This document shows, piece by piece, positions 32,709-42,450 of a stretch of DNA of 64,000 bases. The stretch lies in NCBI GenBank assembly GCA_949825065.1, contig OX463847.1:33507164-33571163 (forward strand), read 5' to 3'. Below the pieces are notes generated by a model, which saw only the letters and a program-made list of their open reading frames with translations, searched no databases and was not told the origin of the DNA. This DNA comes from Odontocerum albicorne. Lineage: Eukaryota > Arthropoda > Insecta > Trichoptera > Odontoceridae. Position 1 is the first letter of the stretch. The number at the start of each line of letters is the position of its first letter. The position numbers were made by a program, and so were the translations under genes.

Positions 32709-32746
32709 CCCCTGAAGATGAGGTGAAAGCCTTGAAACCGGTAGGG
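32709..32746 (+). ncRNA. Hammerhead ribozyme motif, HHR-3 (right arm)
   Basis: Stem I CCC (32709-32711), core CUGAAGA (32712-32718, variable fifth base A), stem II UGAGG-UGAAAG-CCUU (32719-32733, AGG/CCU plus a G-U), GAAA (32734-32737), CCGG, UA (32742-32743) and GGG (32744-32746). Stem III is ACCGGU, identical to HHR-2, with cleavage after GUA. Stem I has three G-C pairs only. Confidence 0.7.
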
Positions 32747-32799
32747 TTATACCGTCACAAAAAAGTGGAATAAACAGTGTTTGATAAAAATAAATTACA

Positions 32800-33520
32800 A
32801 TGTCTTTAAACCTCCACAACGTTAATGCCTTAACTATAAACAACACATTAAAATACTTTCTATTTTTTGGAGTTATTCCATTTTCAGCAAACGTCCTTTC
32901 ATTAAGGAAGAAAGCTTTAAAATTCTTGTGACTCATGATCCTGAAAAAAAAACAGTTTAAAAAGTCATTTTCATTGTCATTTAAAGTATTCCCATTCTTT
33001 CATAACCTCAGACAATTGTCCTAGAACAATTATTTCTTTTTTTTTCGGAGTTTGATTTATCACTTTGTTTTGATTGTTCCCATGAAAAGCATAGATAATG
33101 AATGTGTCTGTCGATTCTTCAAACACCTATTCTTGGTGTAGCATCGTGTAGGCGTGTATAACGCTTGTCAAACGCTTTCCAAGTCACCAATTATCCTGTC
33201 AATTTGAATGTTTTATTTTTCAACCGAGCGACAATACAATGGTGACATGTACCACTTTTAGAATTCAAATGTTGATTTGTGAATTTCGGATGATATTACA
33301 TTTTTCATTGTGATCGTTTTGTGAGCCAATAATAGCAATGTTGGAATATAATTTCAACATATTTAAAATAGTAATCAGCCCAAATTTTATTAAGTATTGT
33401 AATAATGAGGAAATGTTGTGAGCAGGTGTTGCGTAATTTGCCAAAGTAAACTAAAGGAGTGTATATAAAAAAATTGATATTAATAATTTATTTAAAAAAT
33501 ATTCCACATTTATTTCATAT
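32800..33520. other. AT-rich stretch without recognised features
   Basis: No family signal. Minus-strand open frame at 32936-32619 overlaps the palindrome and is not considered coding. Confidence 0.55.
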
Positions 33521-33524
33521 TCGT

Positions 33525-33740
33525 TGTGCCATTCACAGTAGTGACAATTAGATTTGCTCTTACGCGACGATTGCCCGCACCGCAGAAAGAATGATACGTC
33601 TCGATTTCTCACGATCACTAGCATTTCTATTAAACTCTTGGAGTGCGCTGTTAGTTGTATTGCTTGTCGGTCTGTCAATCGCGTTGGTGATCTGCCCCGT
33701 GATCGGGATCCTTCCATATTATCTTGGCTCACGCTGTTGC
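33525..33740 (-). pseudogene. NLTR-B reverse transcriptase C-terminus
   Basis: Minus strand reads MEGSRSRGRSPTRLTDRQAI, then QLTAHSKSLIEMLVIVRNRD. This is the family's VEGSRSRGRSPTRWTDQI..LT..SL.E.......RD block with a short shift after PTR. DNA similarity to 5220-5330 supports this. Confidence 0.7.
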
Positions 33741-33857
33741 ATTATTAAAGACAAATTTTGTTTGATTTGTAGTTCTTTCAGAATTAATGAATTAGTCATC
33801 AGAAGACATCCACATTACTTTGCTACAAAATTTTACTTGAGATACAAAATAACGACG

Positions 33858-34048
33858 TCGACCTCCGTGGCCTGGTGGTAAGACGCTTGTCTGCCGATCC
33901 GGAGGTTGCGGGTTCGATTCCCGCTGGAATCAGGATTTTTTTTAAATGGAATTCCAGTCTGGTTTTCACTTAGGGCCCATTAAAACGTCTTTCTGGTTGG
34001 TTGGAAGAGATTGCCACATGGCAATAAACACGCCAAAACAAATAAACA
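33858..34048 (+). mobile_element. SINE-A copy, best preserved
   Basis: Head cctccgtggcctggtggtaa and gacgcttgtctgccgatcc with a perfect T-arm-like hairpin (gcgggttcgattcccgc). Body ggaattccagtctggttttc and cattaaaacgtc; tail tttctggttggttggaagag, attgccacatggcaataaac and acgcca. The 5' part has no acceptor-stem pairing with the 3' side, so this is a SINE and not a tRNA gene. The A-box and B-box would be its internal RNA polymerase III promoter. Confidence 0.9.
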
Positions 34049-34084
34049 AAATAAACAAAAAATAACTTGAAAAATGGGATTTTC

Positions 34085-34620
34085 ATTTGCCCAATGATAA
34101 GACTCTGGAGAAAGTTTTCTCTGATTTTTTATTTCATTGGATGCCTCTTCATATTAGGAGTAATCGATGTTACTACGTTCCGCACGTAGTAACATGGATT
34201 ACACTATGCCCCTATTTGGGAAGGCAGATAGAACAGATCTATACTTCATTCTATCCTGGCACACATCCTTTCATTCTGCCACGTCCACCTTGTTATGCAT
34301 ACTACCCTATTATAAGGTTTTTCAGTTTTCCATCATACAAATATTTGATTAATTTTGTCATAGCACGTTTTTCTAGGTCTTCCTAAACTTTTCGTACCTT
34401 CTGTAGATTATTTGTGTAAATCTTTTATCATTCCTTCTTTCTACGTCGCCGAAAAATCTCGAAGTTCCTCCTTTTATCTAAAATACTGCACTTTCTTTCA
34501 ATCCGCATTATTCCTTAATGTCCTTTCTCAATCTTACAATAAACACATATTTCCACAATTTGTATATAATATATCGCCCAATGTACATTTAACTTAATTT
34601 AAACAAAAAAAAAATCAAAT
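34085..34620 (-). pseudogene. NLTR-A fragment
   Basis: Starts with the antisense 3' end (cctatttgggaaggcagata, cctggcacacatcctttc). On the minus strand near 34460-34425 it reads LRFFGDVERRND, the conserved RWFGHVER block. A 43-base hairpin (34160-34202) lies at its 3' edge. Confidence 0.7.
34160..34202. repeat. 19-bp hairpin
   Basis: gtaatcgatgttactacgt and acgtagtaacatggattac are inverted copies with one mismatch, around the loop tccgc. It is not present in other NLTR-A copies. Confidence 0.85.
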
Positions 34621-34678
34621 CGTTCTGAAACTTGCATATGCACTGCATTGATTTTGAAAAATAGATCGTTCGTTAATA

Positions 34679-35965
34679 TTAGGTCCTTACATATGAAATT
34701 GGCGTTTTGTTTGGGAGGAACATTAAGTTGATTTTTTTTTAATATAATATATTTATTTAATCAAAGTATGTACCATTGCTATCTATGCACTTTTGCCATC
34801 TCATAGGTAGTTCATCGATCCCTTTACTAAAAAAACCATTCGGACGGGAATCAATAAAATCTTTGAAGTCGGTTTGGACTGCCCCATCGGAGTTGAATTT
34901 ATTCCCTTGCAAGAAGTTATCCAAATTTCGAAAAAAATAGTAATCTGTTGGGGCAAGGTCCGGAGAGTACGGTGGATGTCTTAGACATTCCAATTGAAGC
35001 TCTTCTAATTTGGTAGCCGTCTGTTGTGCAGTGTGTGGTCTAGCGTTATCATGAAGCAGCAGTGGCCTAGAGCGATTAACCAGCCTCGGTTGTTTAGCAG
35101 CTAGCTTTTTCATCATGGTTTGCAGTTGCTGACAATAGACATCTGCCGTAATCGTCTGGCCAGATTTAAGAAAGCTGTAGTGAACGACACCAGCACTAGT
35201 CCACCAAACGCTCACAAGTAACTTTTTTGGAGTCAATTTTCGCTTGGGGCATGGTTTGGCTGGTTCGGCAGGGTCCAGCCATTGCGATGAGCGCTTCCGA
35301 TTATCATACAGGATCCACTTTTCATCACAGGTAATGATTCGATTCAAAATCCCTTCATTATTGTGCCGGTTGAGTAATGCAACGCAGCAGTCAACGCGCG
35401 TTTGTTGATTTGCTTCACTCAATTCGTGAGGTACCCACCTTTCAAGCTTTTTCACCTTCCCAATTTGCTTCAAGTGGATTAAAACAGTTTTATCACTAAC
35501 ACCGCAGCCTGCAGCTAACTCGGACGTGGTTTGCGATGGATCCGCTTCCACAATAGCCTTCAATTCTTCATTATCAACTTTGGTCTCCGGCCGTCCACGG
35601 GGCTTTTTCTGCAGGTCGAAATTTCCAGAACGAAAACGTTGGAACCAAAAACGCACTGTGTTTTCTTTTGCGGCACCGTCGCCATACACATCATTAATCC
35701 TTCGAGCCGTTTCTGCAGCACTGGTGCCACGGTGGAACTCGTACTCGTAAATAACGCGATATTTCAAGTTTTCCATTTTGTAAACTGAGTGACGCAAAGA
35801 AAAAAAACAATTGAGGAAAAAACAAATGAATTATAATTTTCGAAACACAAATACTTGAGTAAATAGCTGTATAAATTTGAATTTGGAATTCCTAACCAAA
35901 GAGAAGATATTTGAGATCAAAGTTGCCAGTACGGCAAAACGCCAATTTCATATGTAAGGACCTAA
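34679..35965 (-). mobile_element. Intact mariner element (cecropia-like), 1287 bp
   Basis: Ends are perfect 31-bp inverted repeats (34679-34709 and 35935-35965) starting TTAGGTCCTTACATATG, flanked by TA on both sides (34677-34678 and 35966-35967). This is the mariner hallmark of TA target duplication. It contains one full-length transposase on the minus strand. I recall matching ends and protein from mariners of moths and of the cecropia group. Identical ends and an open frame mean recent insertion. Confidence 0.95.
34757..35797 (-). CDS. Mariner transposase, apparently intact
   Basis: Cut-and-paste transposase of the Tc1/mariner superfamily, 346 codons from the first ATG. Family alignments favour the ATG at codon 8 (MENLKYRVIYEYEF), giving 339 residues, the usual mariner length. 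The N-terminal paired helix-turn-helix region covers about residues 20-115 (AAETARRINDVYG, TVRFWFQRFRSGNF). The linker motif WVPHEL is at 121-126. The catalytic triad is complete and spaced D,D34D: D158 (TCDEKW), D250 (LLHDNARPH) and D285 (SPDLAPTDY). No stop, frameshift or missing key residue is visible, so it could be active. Its base composition is clearly less AT-rich than the surroundings, fitting horizontal or recent arrival. The C-terminus RWQKCIDSNGTYFD is family-typical. It sits alone between the inverted repeats. Confidence 0.95.
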   Translation of the reverse strand: MRHSVYKMENLKYRVIYEYEFHRGTSAAETARRINDVYGDGAAKENTVRFWFQRFRSGNFDLQKKPRGRPETKVDNEELKAIVEADPSQTTSELAAGCGVSDKTVLIHLKQIGKVKKLERWVPHELSEANQQTRVDCCVALLNRHNNEGILNRIITCDEKWILYDNRKRSSQWLDPAEPAKPCPKRKLTPKKLLVSVWWTSAGVVHYSFLKSGQTITADVYCQQLQTMMKKLAAKQPRLVNRSRPLLLHDNARPHTAQQTATKLEELQLECLRHPPYSPDLAPTDYYFFRNLDNFLQGNKFNSDGAVQTDFKDFIDSRPNGFFSKGIDELPMRWQKCIDSNGTYFD

Positions 35966-35967
35966 TA

Positions 35968-36430
35968 TTACTTATTTCAAACTAACAAAACAAACATAAA
36001 ATTATTTCGTTGTTTTTTTGGAAATGCCTTTTTTGTACCTTTTTCTTGTCCACATAGGATATATTTCAAAAAAAGGTTGATAAATGATAATTAATATATT
36101 TAAAGTCTTTTTTTTTTAAGAATATATGTCATTTTGTTAAAACTCTTAATAATGATGCATTTTTTAAACAAGAATTGGTACAATCTACACAAACATCAAT
36201 TATAAAAATTTATTTTAATTGACAAACATTTTTCTTAATTTATTCATTAATTTTCCAACGCATAATCAGATATTTGTAGCTTAAGCGTAAATAGCTTTTT
36301 ATACATGACAAGCGTGAAATGATATGAGCTTGTCTTGAATATCAAATGTATTTTTTAAATATTTTTTTCCACAAAACAGATAACTTTCAATGATGAATTT
36401 AACAAGCAAGATGGCTTTGTGACGCCATAA
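35968..36430. other. AT-rich stretch without recognised features
   Basis: T-run-rich sequence between the mariner and the GC-richer block that follows. Confidence 0.6.
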
Positions 36431-36439
36431 TACCTGTAT

Positions 36440-37075
36440 CGGACGTGTAATGAGACGTGTGCAGTCACCCTTGTATGTGGTATAATGAAAAGGACATTGA
36501 TGTGTAGATCTGTATATGAATTGTATGTAAACCCTGATATTTTACACATGTAAATTCATTCTATGTAAATTCTGTAATAAGTTTGTATTTGAAATATTGA
36601 ACATTCTATGTGAAGTTTGCTATATTTTGTAATAATATGTTTGTTTGACTCCGATTGCGTTCGCGACTGCAAGGGAAATATATGACTTGTGGGGCGATGC
36701 GTCGGAGTAGGTCAGGGCCCAGTCGGCGTAAGCAGCGCTCAAAACCCCAAAAGTTGTTGTATTTCGCGGGCAATGGCCGACTGACCATTAATATAGAGGG
36801 CCCCCTGTTTGCAAAAATATACCCAATATATTCTCAGTTCTACCGACTACACCGTGTTTTACTTGAGACCCGCTACTTCGACTACCTGCCTGAGAGGAAT
36901 CTCTCCACCCCGCTACCTTATTCTTCTTCTGGATCTTCGCTTGGGAATTCGCGACGTCGATTCTACGAGCACGGTGCAGCAACAATCGTGCCTAGATACA
37001 GTCTATTTGTGCCCTGTGCGGTACAATACCCGTCAAGTCACTTATTCTGCTCCTGCACTCGTTGACTCGTTTTGT
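36440..37075. mobile_element. Candidate solo LTR or other GC-richer insertion
   Basis: 36640-37070 is far richer in G and C than its surroundings (cgtcggagtaggtcagggcc, cagtcggcgtaagcagcgct, gagggccccctgtttgc). An AT-box (attaatatag, 36787) lies upstream of an arthropod-initiator-like ctcagttc near 36833, as in LTR promoters. A 136-codon plus-strand frame crosses it but has no recognised domain. I could not fix TG...CA ends or a target duplication, so the LTR reading is an inference. Confidence 0.3.
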
Positions 37076-37079
37076 TTAT

Positions 37080-37460
37080 AATATCTAGAATGGATTTTTT
37101 ATAAATAATTAATAAAATAAAACATTTATCAGTCGACAATTTTTTTCCCTCATGGCACATACTGATTATATTACGAGCCTAATGGATTTTTTTGTACATA
37201 TTTTCTTTCTATTACACCATTTTTTCTTTACAACACTCATTTGATCCGCAAATAAGTACCTTGTTTGGTGTAGTATAATTGTTATATGGGCACTATACAA
37301 TAATACACCGATTTCATTAAAAATATTAAAAACGTAAAAACTATCACAGACAACACGATCTTACATGTACAAAACGTCCGTGGTTGAACAAATACGAGTA
37401 TCAAATTTCGTCGGAAGCTGTTACGTCACGATCGTGCGCAAATGAGTATTTCAACAGGTA
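37080..37460. other. AT-rich stretch without recognised features
   Basis: Nothing recognised. Confidence 0.55.
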
Positions 37461-37464
37461 TAAG

Positions 37465-37905
37465 AAATTTATTTATTAATTTAACACTTGTATTCCAAAT
37501 ACAATCTGGCGGGCTTGTTGCCAGAGAGCAATCTCTTCCAACTAACCAGACAAAAGTAAATTAAGCAAGTTACATAGTCGCATAAGTCTTTCAAATGACT
37601 AGCCATTCTCACGAAATCCATGAACACATACGTGAGAATATGCCCACAAACTCCACAAAGACGGACAATCACCCGAACATTCCTTTTCATATAAAGTGAG
37701 ATATTGTCAATAAAATGTAATGGAAGGGATGGTGGAGAGGAAAGGAAAAAACATCAGGAATGAAACACGTTATATTACTGACTAGAAATTAAGAGGTTTT
37801 TCAGACGCTTCTTAAAGCATGCCAAGGACGGAGCGAGTCTAACATTGGTTTGTAACTGATTCCAGAGTCTCACTACATGGACAGTAAAGGACGACATATT
37901 GATTT
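37465..37905 (-). pseudogene. NLTR-C (CR1-like LINE) 3' end, best copy
   Basis: Minus strand from about 37900: SSFTVHVVRLWNQLQ, TNVRLAPSLACFKKRL, KNLLISSQ and stop. This is an unbroken 39-residue C-terminus of a CR1/Jockey-type reverse transcriptase. A 3' UTR of about 250 bases follows. It ends ttgtctggttagttggaaga, gattgctctctggcaacaag and cccgccagattgta, which closely matches the tail of SINE-A. All catalytic parts are missing (5' truncated). Confidence 0.85.
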
Positions 37906-37909
37906 AATA

Positions 37910-39125
37910 CGAAATAAAAACTTTCGTCTGATTTTTTTTTAATCAAAGAATCTTCAAATTACCTAAGTTATTGTTTCAATGAAAATTGGTACTATTTTCA
38001 GTCAATTTAAATAATGTTTATGGCAATTATATATCAAGGTAATATGCAAAAATGAATAATACTCTTAAAATTATCCAAGATAATAATGCAGTAGGCGTCA
38101 GTCCCATTATCAAACTTTCTAAACTCTATTCCAGCTAATGGGAATGGAATCCAGTTGCACACAGTTTCCATATTATAATTGATATAAAACCTTCCTGACT
38201 TTTAAGACCGAAACAATGGAAGCCCAATTTTGAACGGTGCTCGCTATCACACAACTCACATTTAAAGAACCCGTTATTGATATGTGGCAACAGTCTTTGT
38301 TCAACATTCTTCAATTTGTCATGTCATGGAATATCTCGTTTTGAGAGCAATTGCTCAGTCAACACTTTGTTAAAAACCAAATAATTTTAACTAACGCGTC
38401 AACCAGAGTTTCCAAACCGGTTTAGAACCAAACTTCTGTTTATGGTTGAGATTGTTTTCGATATTTTTAGAAATAATATTTCATGAAACCAATTAAAACA
38501 CATTTATCGACGCCGGATATAAATGGCTTTGTACTACACGTTTTATTATTGGGCAATGGGTAAAGACGAAGAAGTATTGAGGATAGCCACTTTAAATGAG
38601 CTTATATATAACGTTATGCGACCTCTGCCAATCCCTGTAGTTGGTGCAGAAGATCATTTAATAATAATCTTAAGCAGCCACTTATGGAAATATAAAACAA
38701 AATTGCATATTTTTTACAAATATTAAAGAAAGCACGATTCTTCACCTGACTGACACACGATGTGTTTTTTGTGGCTGGAAAATTATTTTCCTTTCGTTTT
38801 ATCTTCACATTTTTCTCGGTATAAGAATGTGTGACCTGGTTTCAAGGGAATATCTTTGTTTCACGTATATTTTTTTCTCAGAAATATTTAAGTCGTCTTT
38901 TTTTTCTCAGAATTATTTAAGATGACTCCTTTGTTTTTTTTTATACTTCCATAATACAAATCAAGGTAGGTGTTTGCAGTACGCAAAACTAATTGGATTG
39001 AATTTACATAAATAAAATTGCCTACTGTTTATTTATTTGGAGTCTCTAAATAAAATATCTCAAAACATATTTTCGTTGATCTCAGATTTAAAAAAATGAT
39101 GGATATAATATATTGTATTGTATAA
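37910..39125. other. No recognised feature
   Basis: AT-rich. A 67-codon plus-strand frame at 38523-38726 (MALYYTFYYWAMGKDEEVLR...) is not recognised and is followed by low-complexity sequence. Confidence 0.45.
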
Positions 39126-39129
39126 TATT

Positions 39130-39333
39130 ATGTTTTCGTTCTAAGCAGTAGAACTGGTGGGTTGATTTATATGTGACAATCTGTTTCAACCAAATCAAAA
39201 AGTGATAGTCAAATTAATCTTGAAAATCAGACTGGAACCCTTTTAAATAAAATCTAACTATCAATGGGAATCGATCCTTCAACCCTCGGGTTATACGAAT
39301 GTGATTTTATCAATAAGGCCATGGAAATCACAA
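39130..39333 (-). mobile_element. SINE-A copy
   Basis: Tail agaactggtgggttgattta and tgtgacaatctgtttcaacc, body gaaaatcagactggaaccc, head gggaatcgatccttcaaccc and caataaggccatgg. Confidence 0.75.
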
Positions 39334-39336
39334 ACT

Positions 39337-39528
39337 TTTATATTGGCGAACTTGTTCTCAAATGGCAATCTCTCACAACCAACTAGAAAGATGTTAAGCA
39401 GACCAAAAGTGAAAACAAGAGCTTTACTTCTTTTTTTTGTTTTAAAAAGGTACTAATGAAAATAATAAATAAGATCAACCCGAAGTCTCCGGGACATAAG
39501 GCAGGTTAGATCTTACTTATTATATCAC
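39337..39528 (-). mobile_element. SINE-A copy, tandem with previous
   Basis: Tail tattggcgaacttgttctca, aatggcaatctctcacaacc and aactagaaagatgttaagc, body aaaagtgaaaacaagagc, head cccgaagtctccgggacata. It is in the same orientation and abuts the copy before it. Confidence 0.7.
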
Positions 39529-39529
39529 G

Positions 39530-40003
39530 AAGAAGAAGAAAGATAATCCCATTTAATTGGAAATACGAGAATATAAAAAAAAATCATAAGTTTTAAAAGT
39601 TGAAGCAGTAACGCACGAGTATTATTTATTTTTTGCCATTTCAAAATGTATATGAGTTCTGGAAACTGTAGATAGATCAATAAAAATCTTGAGTTGGGTA
39701 GATCTTTTTTTAACTATTAATAAAAAATATCACTATTATTTAACTCTTCTCATCCCCAAGAGAACTAGAGCAGAAAAGATCGCTTATAAGCATCAGTATA
39801 GCAATAAAAATGGATTAAAAAAGTCCATCATAAAAAACCAGTCCAGTATCCAACGGCAATCGATCTCGGAACGCCTGGTTGCTAAGCAGGCATACTAATC
39901 ACCAATATATTTATACTTAAACTATACAACTATGTAAAGCCTAAGTAATTATCAAGTTCAGTTATTTTGAGTTTTCTTAGTTACATCTACGTTTAATCAA
40001 CAA
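39530..40003. other. AT-rich with an isolated SINE head
   Basis: 39850-39900 carries a minus-strand tRNA-like head (ggcaatcgatctcggaacgc, ggttgctaagcaggcatact). No matching body was found. Confidence 0.5.
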
Positions 40004-40004
40004 T

Positions 40005-40197
40005 GAAGACCTCTGGGGCCTAATTGAAAAAAAAACGCATGTCTTCAAATTAGTTGGTTGCGGGTTACCAACGACCAGAACGTATAAATAAATATTCCAG
40101 TTAGGATTTCACTTGAGGCCTATTGAACATCTTTCTCGTTGGTTGGAAGATATTGCCACAGGCCAATAAACTTGCATATACTGTATACAACAAACTG
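40005..40197 (+). mobile_element. SINE-A copy
   Basis: Head agacctctggggcctaattg with decayed B box (gttgcgggttaccaacga), body attccagttaggatttcact and tgaggcctattgaacatctt, tail tctcgttggttggaagatat and tgccacaggccaataaactt. Confidence 0.75.
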
Positions 40198-40199
40198 CA

Positions 40200-42205
40200 G
40201 TACAGTACTTAAAAATTGTTCAATCCATATCTTATTAATAAATGTATGCTCTCAAAAATAATTAAATATTTTTATGAACAAGGGAACAGAATGGAACCTT
40301 GTGATTAATTTAAATTTAATTTAACAAAATCCTTCCCAGAAATAATTTCTTTAATTAAATTCCTGGAACTCGGGCAAGTGGAACTGGAAATTATTTGAAA
40401 TTAATCTGATCACTCGGCCAAGTAAATCGGTCTTCTCCTTGACAAATACTAACGAGATATTTCAATGCTGAATATTCAAAATCGATCAAACGGTCGGTAG
40501 GATTAAGTTTTCTACCTTTAGAGAAGTTATAAAGGATTTTTTTTAATATTTAAAATAGTAAATTTCTTTGTTATTTCACTCATTACATTGACCCTCACAC
40601 GTGTTTCTATATCCCATTTCGAGACTCTCTTCAAGCGGAACGATCCCGGTGTGTTAAAAGAAGTAGGAAGACGTGTCGCAGGAATTCATGTAATTAGTGG
40701 AATAACAAATTGATTTTTTTTAATATTCTTATACGGAATAACACAAAGTTTAATCTGAAATCTTTGATATAACATTTTTATTGAATATTTTATAGGTTAA
40801 GGAATCAAAAGACGAGTATTTTTAAATAACACACTATTTGAAGTAAACCTATTTGTAGCATGATATGGTAGCTTTAAGTCACTAGTGTCAGACTGTTAAG
40901 AATGAAACGACTGATATAGCTTATAAAGGGTATTTATTCTCTTTGTAAGCTATATGTTATGTTCAGTTGTTTCATTCATAAATCAATTTTATGACCACTT
41001 CACAATTTAAAGTTTTAATTATATTAATATATTTATAAATCGTTTAATCGTTTAAAAAAACGGGTAATATTAAAATTTATTAAAAATTCTAAATAATCGC
41101 TTATTCAATAAAAAAAATACAATTCAGTTTTATATAGATGATTTCAAATTTGTACTAAAATAAGAATATTCGTAAAAATATGTATTGAATAGTTTATCTT
41201 ACATAATTGTAAATATTGTATATTTTACTAATCGATTACACATATGTTACCATACATGAAAAATAATAATTGATTTTTTTTCGCGTTGTTAAACTTATTT
41301 GAAAATTCAATATGTTGACATTTAAACACCGAGTGAGCTGAAATAAATTTTTTTATTATCACCGTAACAAATATTACTCCATAACTTGATAATTTAAAAA
41401 TGATTCCAGATTGCTTTAACCTAATTAGTTTACATATTTTTTACTCCAAAAAACTTTTCAATAAAATATTGTATTTCTCAAATAAATATGTTATTAACCA
41501 TAACAGTTTAAAGACAATCATCGTAAATGAAAATGAATAAATACATGTATGTACGTATTTTCAAAATGCATAGATAAATTTTCAAATCATAAAATATACA
41601 TGAAAGCCTGTTTTAGACTAGTTTTAACATAAAAGGAAACTTATTGTCTGTGTATTCAAAAGAAGAAAAATATAGTATTCAAAAGTTATGACAAATTGCT
41701 AACGTGTATCTCTACTTATTGTATGCTTTCTTGAAGACATTATATCCAGAATCCCACACAAATTTCTTGCTCTATGGACTTAAAGAATAAACCACATTTT
41801 TTTTTATTCTGTTAGAATCTTGTTTAATATTCACAATTATTACCCACGTGTAAAAACCATGCAAAAATTTAACTAAAATAGATAGGAAACGAACGTTTCA
41901 CAAAGAAAAAGCAAAAAATAAATTATGAAAAAATTTAATATTGCAAAATTACTTACGACTGCAAAATACAATTTTTTGCAAAGATTTTCATGAAATGAAA
42001 TTTTAGCTGAGAATAAACTAACAAAAATTTCAGTCCCGCAACCAATATTTCAATCTCGACTTAAACATGCAAATTTTACGTTGCTACATATTCTGCGTAC
42101 ATTTTTATGGTGATAAAGAATGGATACTTACTTCAGGCCTCCACAAAGACAGGAGTTTTTAAAAGGTCGAGTGCTACGAATAATGTCAATAATCTATCTC
42201 ATGGG
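40200..42205. other. 2 kb AT-rich stretch; one hairpin
   Basis: No transposon family recognised. At 40897-40978 aatgaaacgactgatatagc and its inverted partner gcaatatgtt-like arm (gctatatgttatgttcagtt, gtttcatt) form an imperfect hairpin around aaagggtatttattctcttt. 41000-42100 is among the most AT-rich parts of the window. Confidence 0.55.
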
Positions 42206-42209
42206 TTGA

Positions 42210-42450
42210 CAAATTATATAATGCATCTTGAAACGGATTGATAAAGATTTAGAAATATTATCCACGCATAATGCGAGGAGAAAAATATGAGATGCTTAAA
42301 CTCCTATTGCAGGGAAAATTCCAAGGCAAAAGTATGAAGAAAAGACGTAAAAATGACGAGAGTGGATTTAATATGTTACTATATCTTATTTTAAGAAAGC
42401 TGCTGCCTCAGTCATGATAATCGCCAACCGAATCCAAAGAGGAGTGAAAC
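42210..42450 (+). pseudogene. LINE reverse transcriptase C-terminus fragment (NLTR-F)
   Basis: Plus-strand frame reads MRGEKYEMLKLLLQGKFQGK, then SMKKRRKNDESG (decayed), FNMLLYLIL and RKAAASVMIIANRIQRG. This matches the end of an insect non-LTR reverse transcriptase (R.EKYELLQLI.QGK..GKR..GRRR.SWL.NL..W...A..ELFRAA....IA.MIANIR.G). Stops flank it. This family appears only once here. Confidence 0.65.

Larger units (their letters stand above)
32596..32796. mobile_element. Perfect 201-bp palindrome carrying two hammerhead motifs
   Basis: Each base at 32696-k is complementary to 32696+k from k=2 to k=100, so two arms of about 99 bases are perfect inverted copies with a 3-base centre (atc). Each arm runs from a gcgcaaacaa inner end through the ribozyme motif to aataaacagtgtttgata and ends ataaatt. 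The layout is two head-to-head copies of one short retroelement end. Perfect arms mean either very recent origin, gene conversion, or an assembly or library artefact. Confidence 0.9.

Noticed and set aside
33858..33925. Possible tRNA gene (A and B boxes with a perfect T-arm hairpin)
   Set aside because: No acceptor-stem pairing, and the same head is followed by the SINE-A body and tail here and at many other sites.
34757..35797. Host SETMAR-like fusion gene
   Set aside because: The transposase is bounded by perfect inverted repeats and no SET-domain exon is present; it is a plain mariner.
36655..37065. 136-codon open frame as a gene
   Set aside because: Lies in a GC-richer block where stops are rarer; sequence has no recognised motif and frames overlap on both strands.
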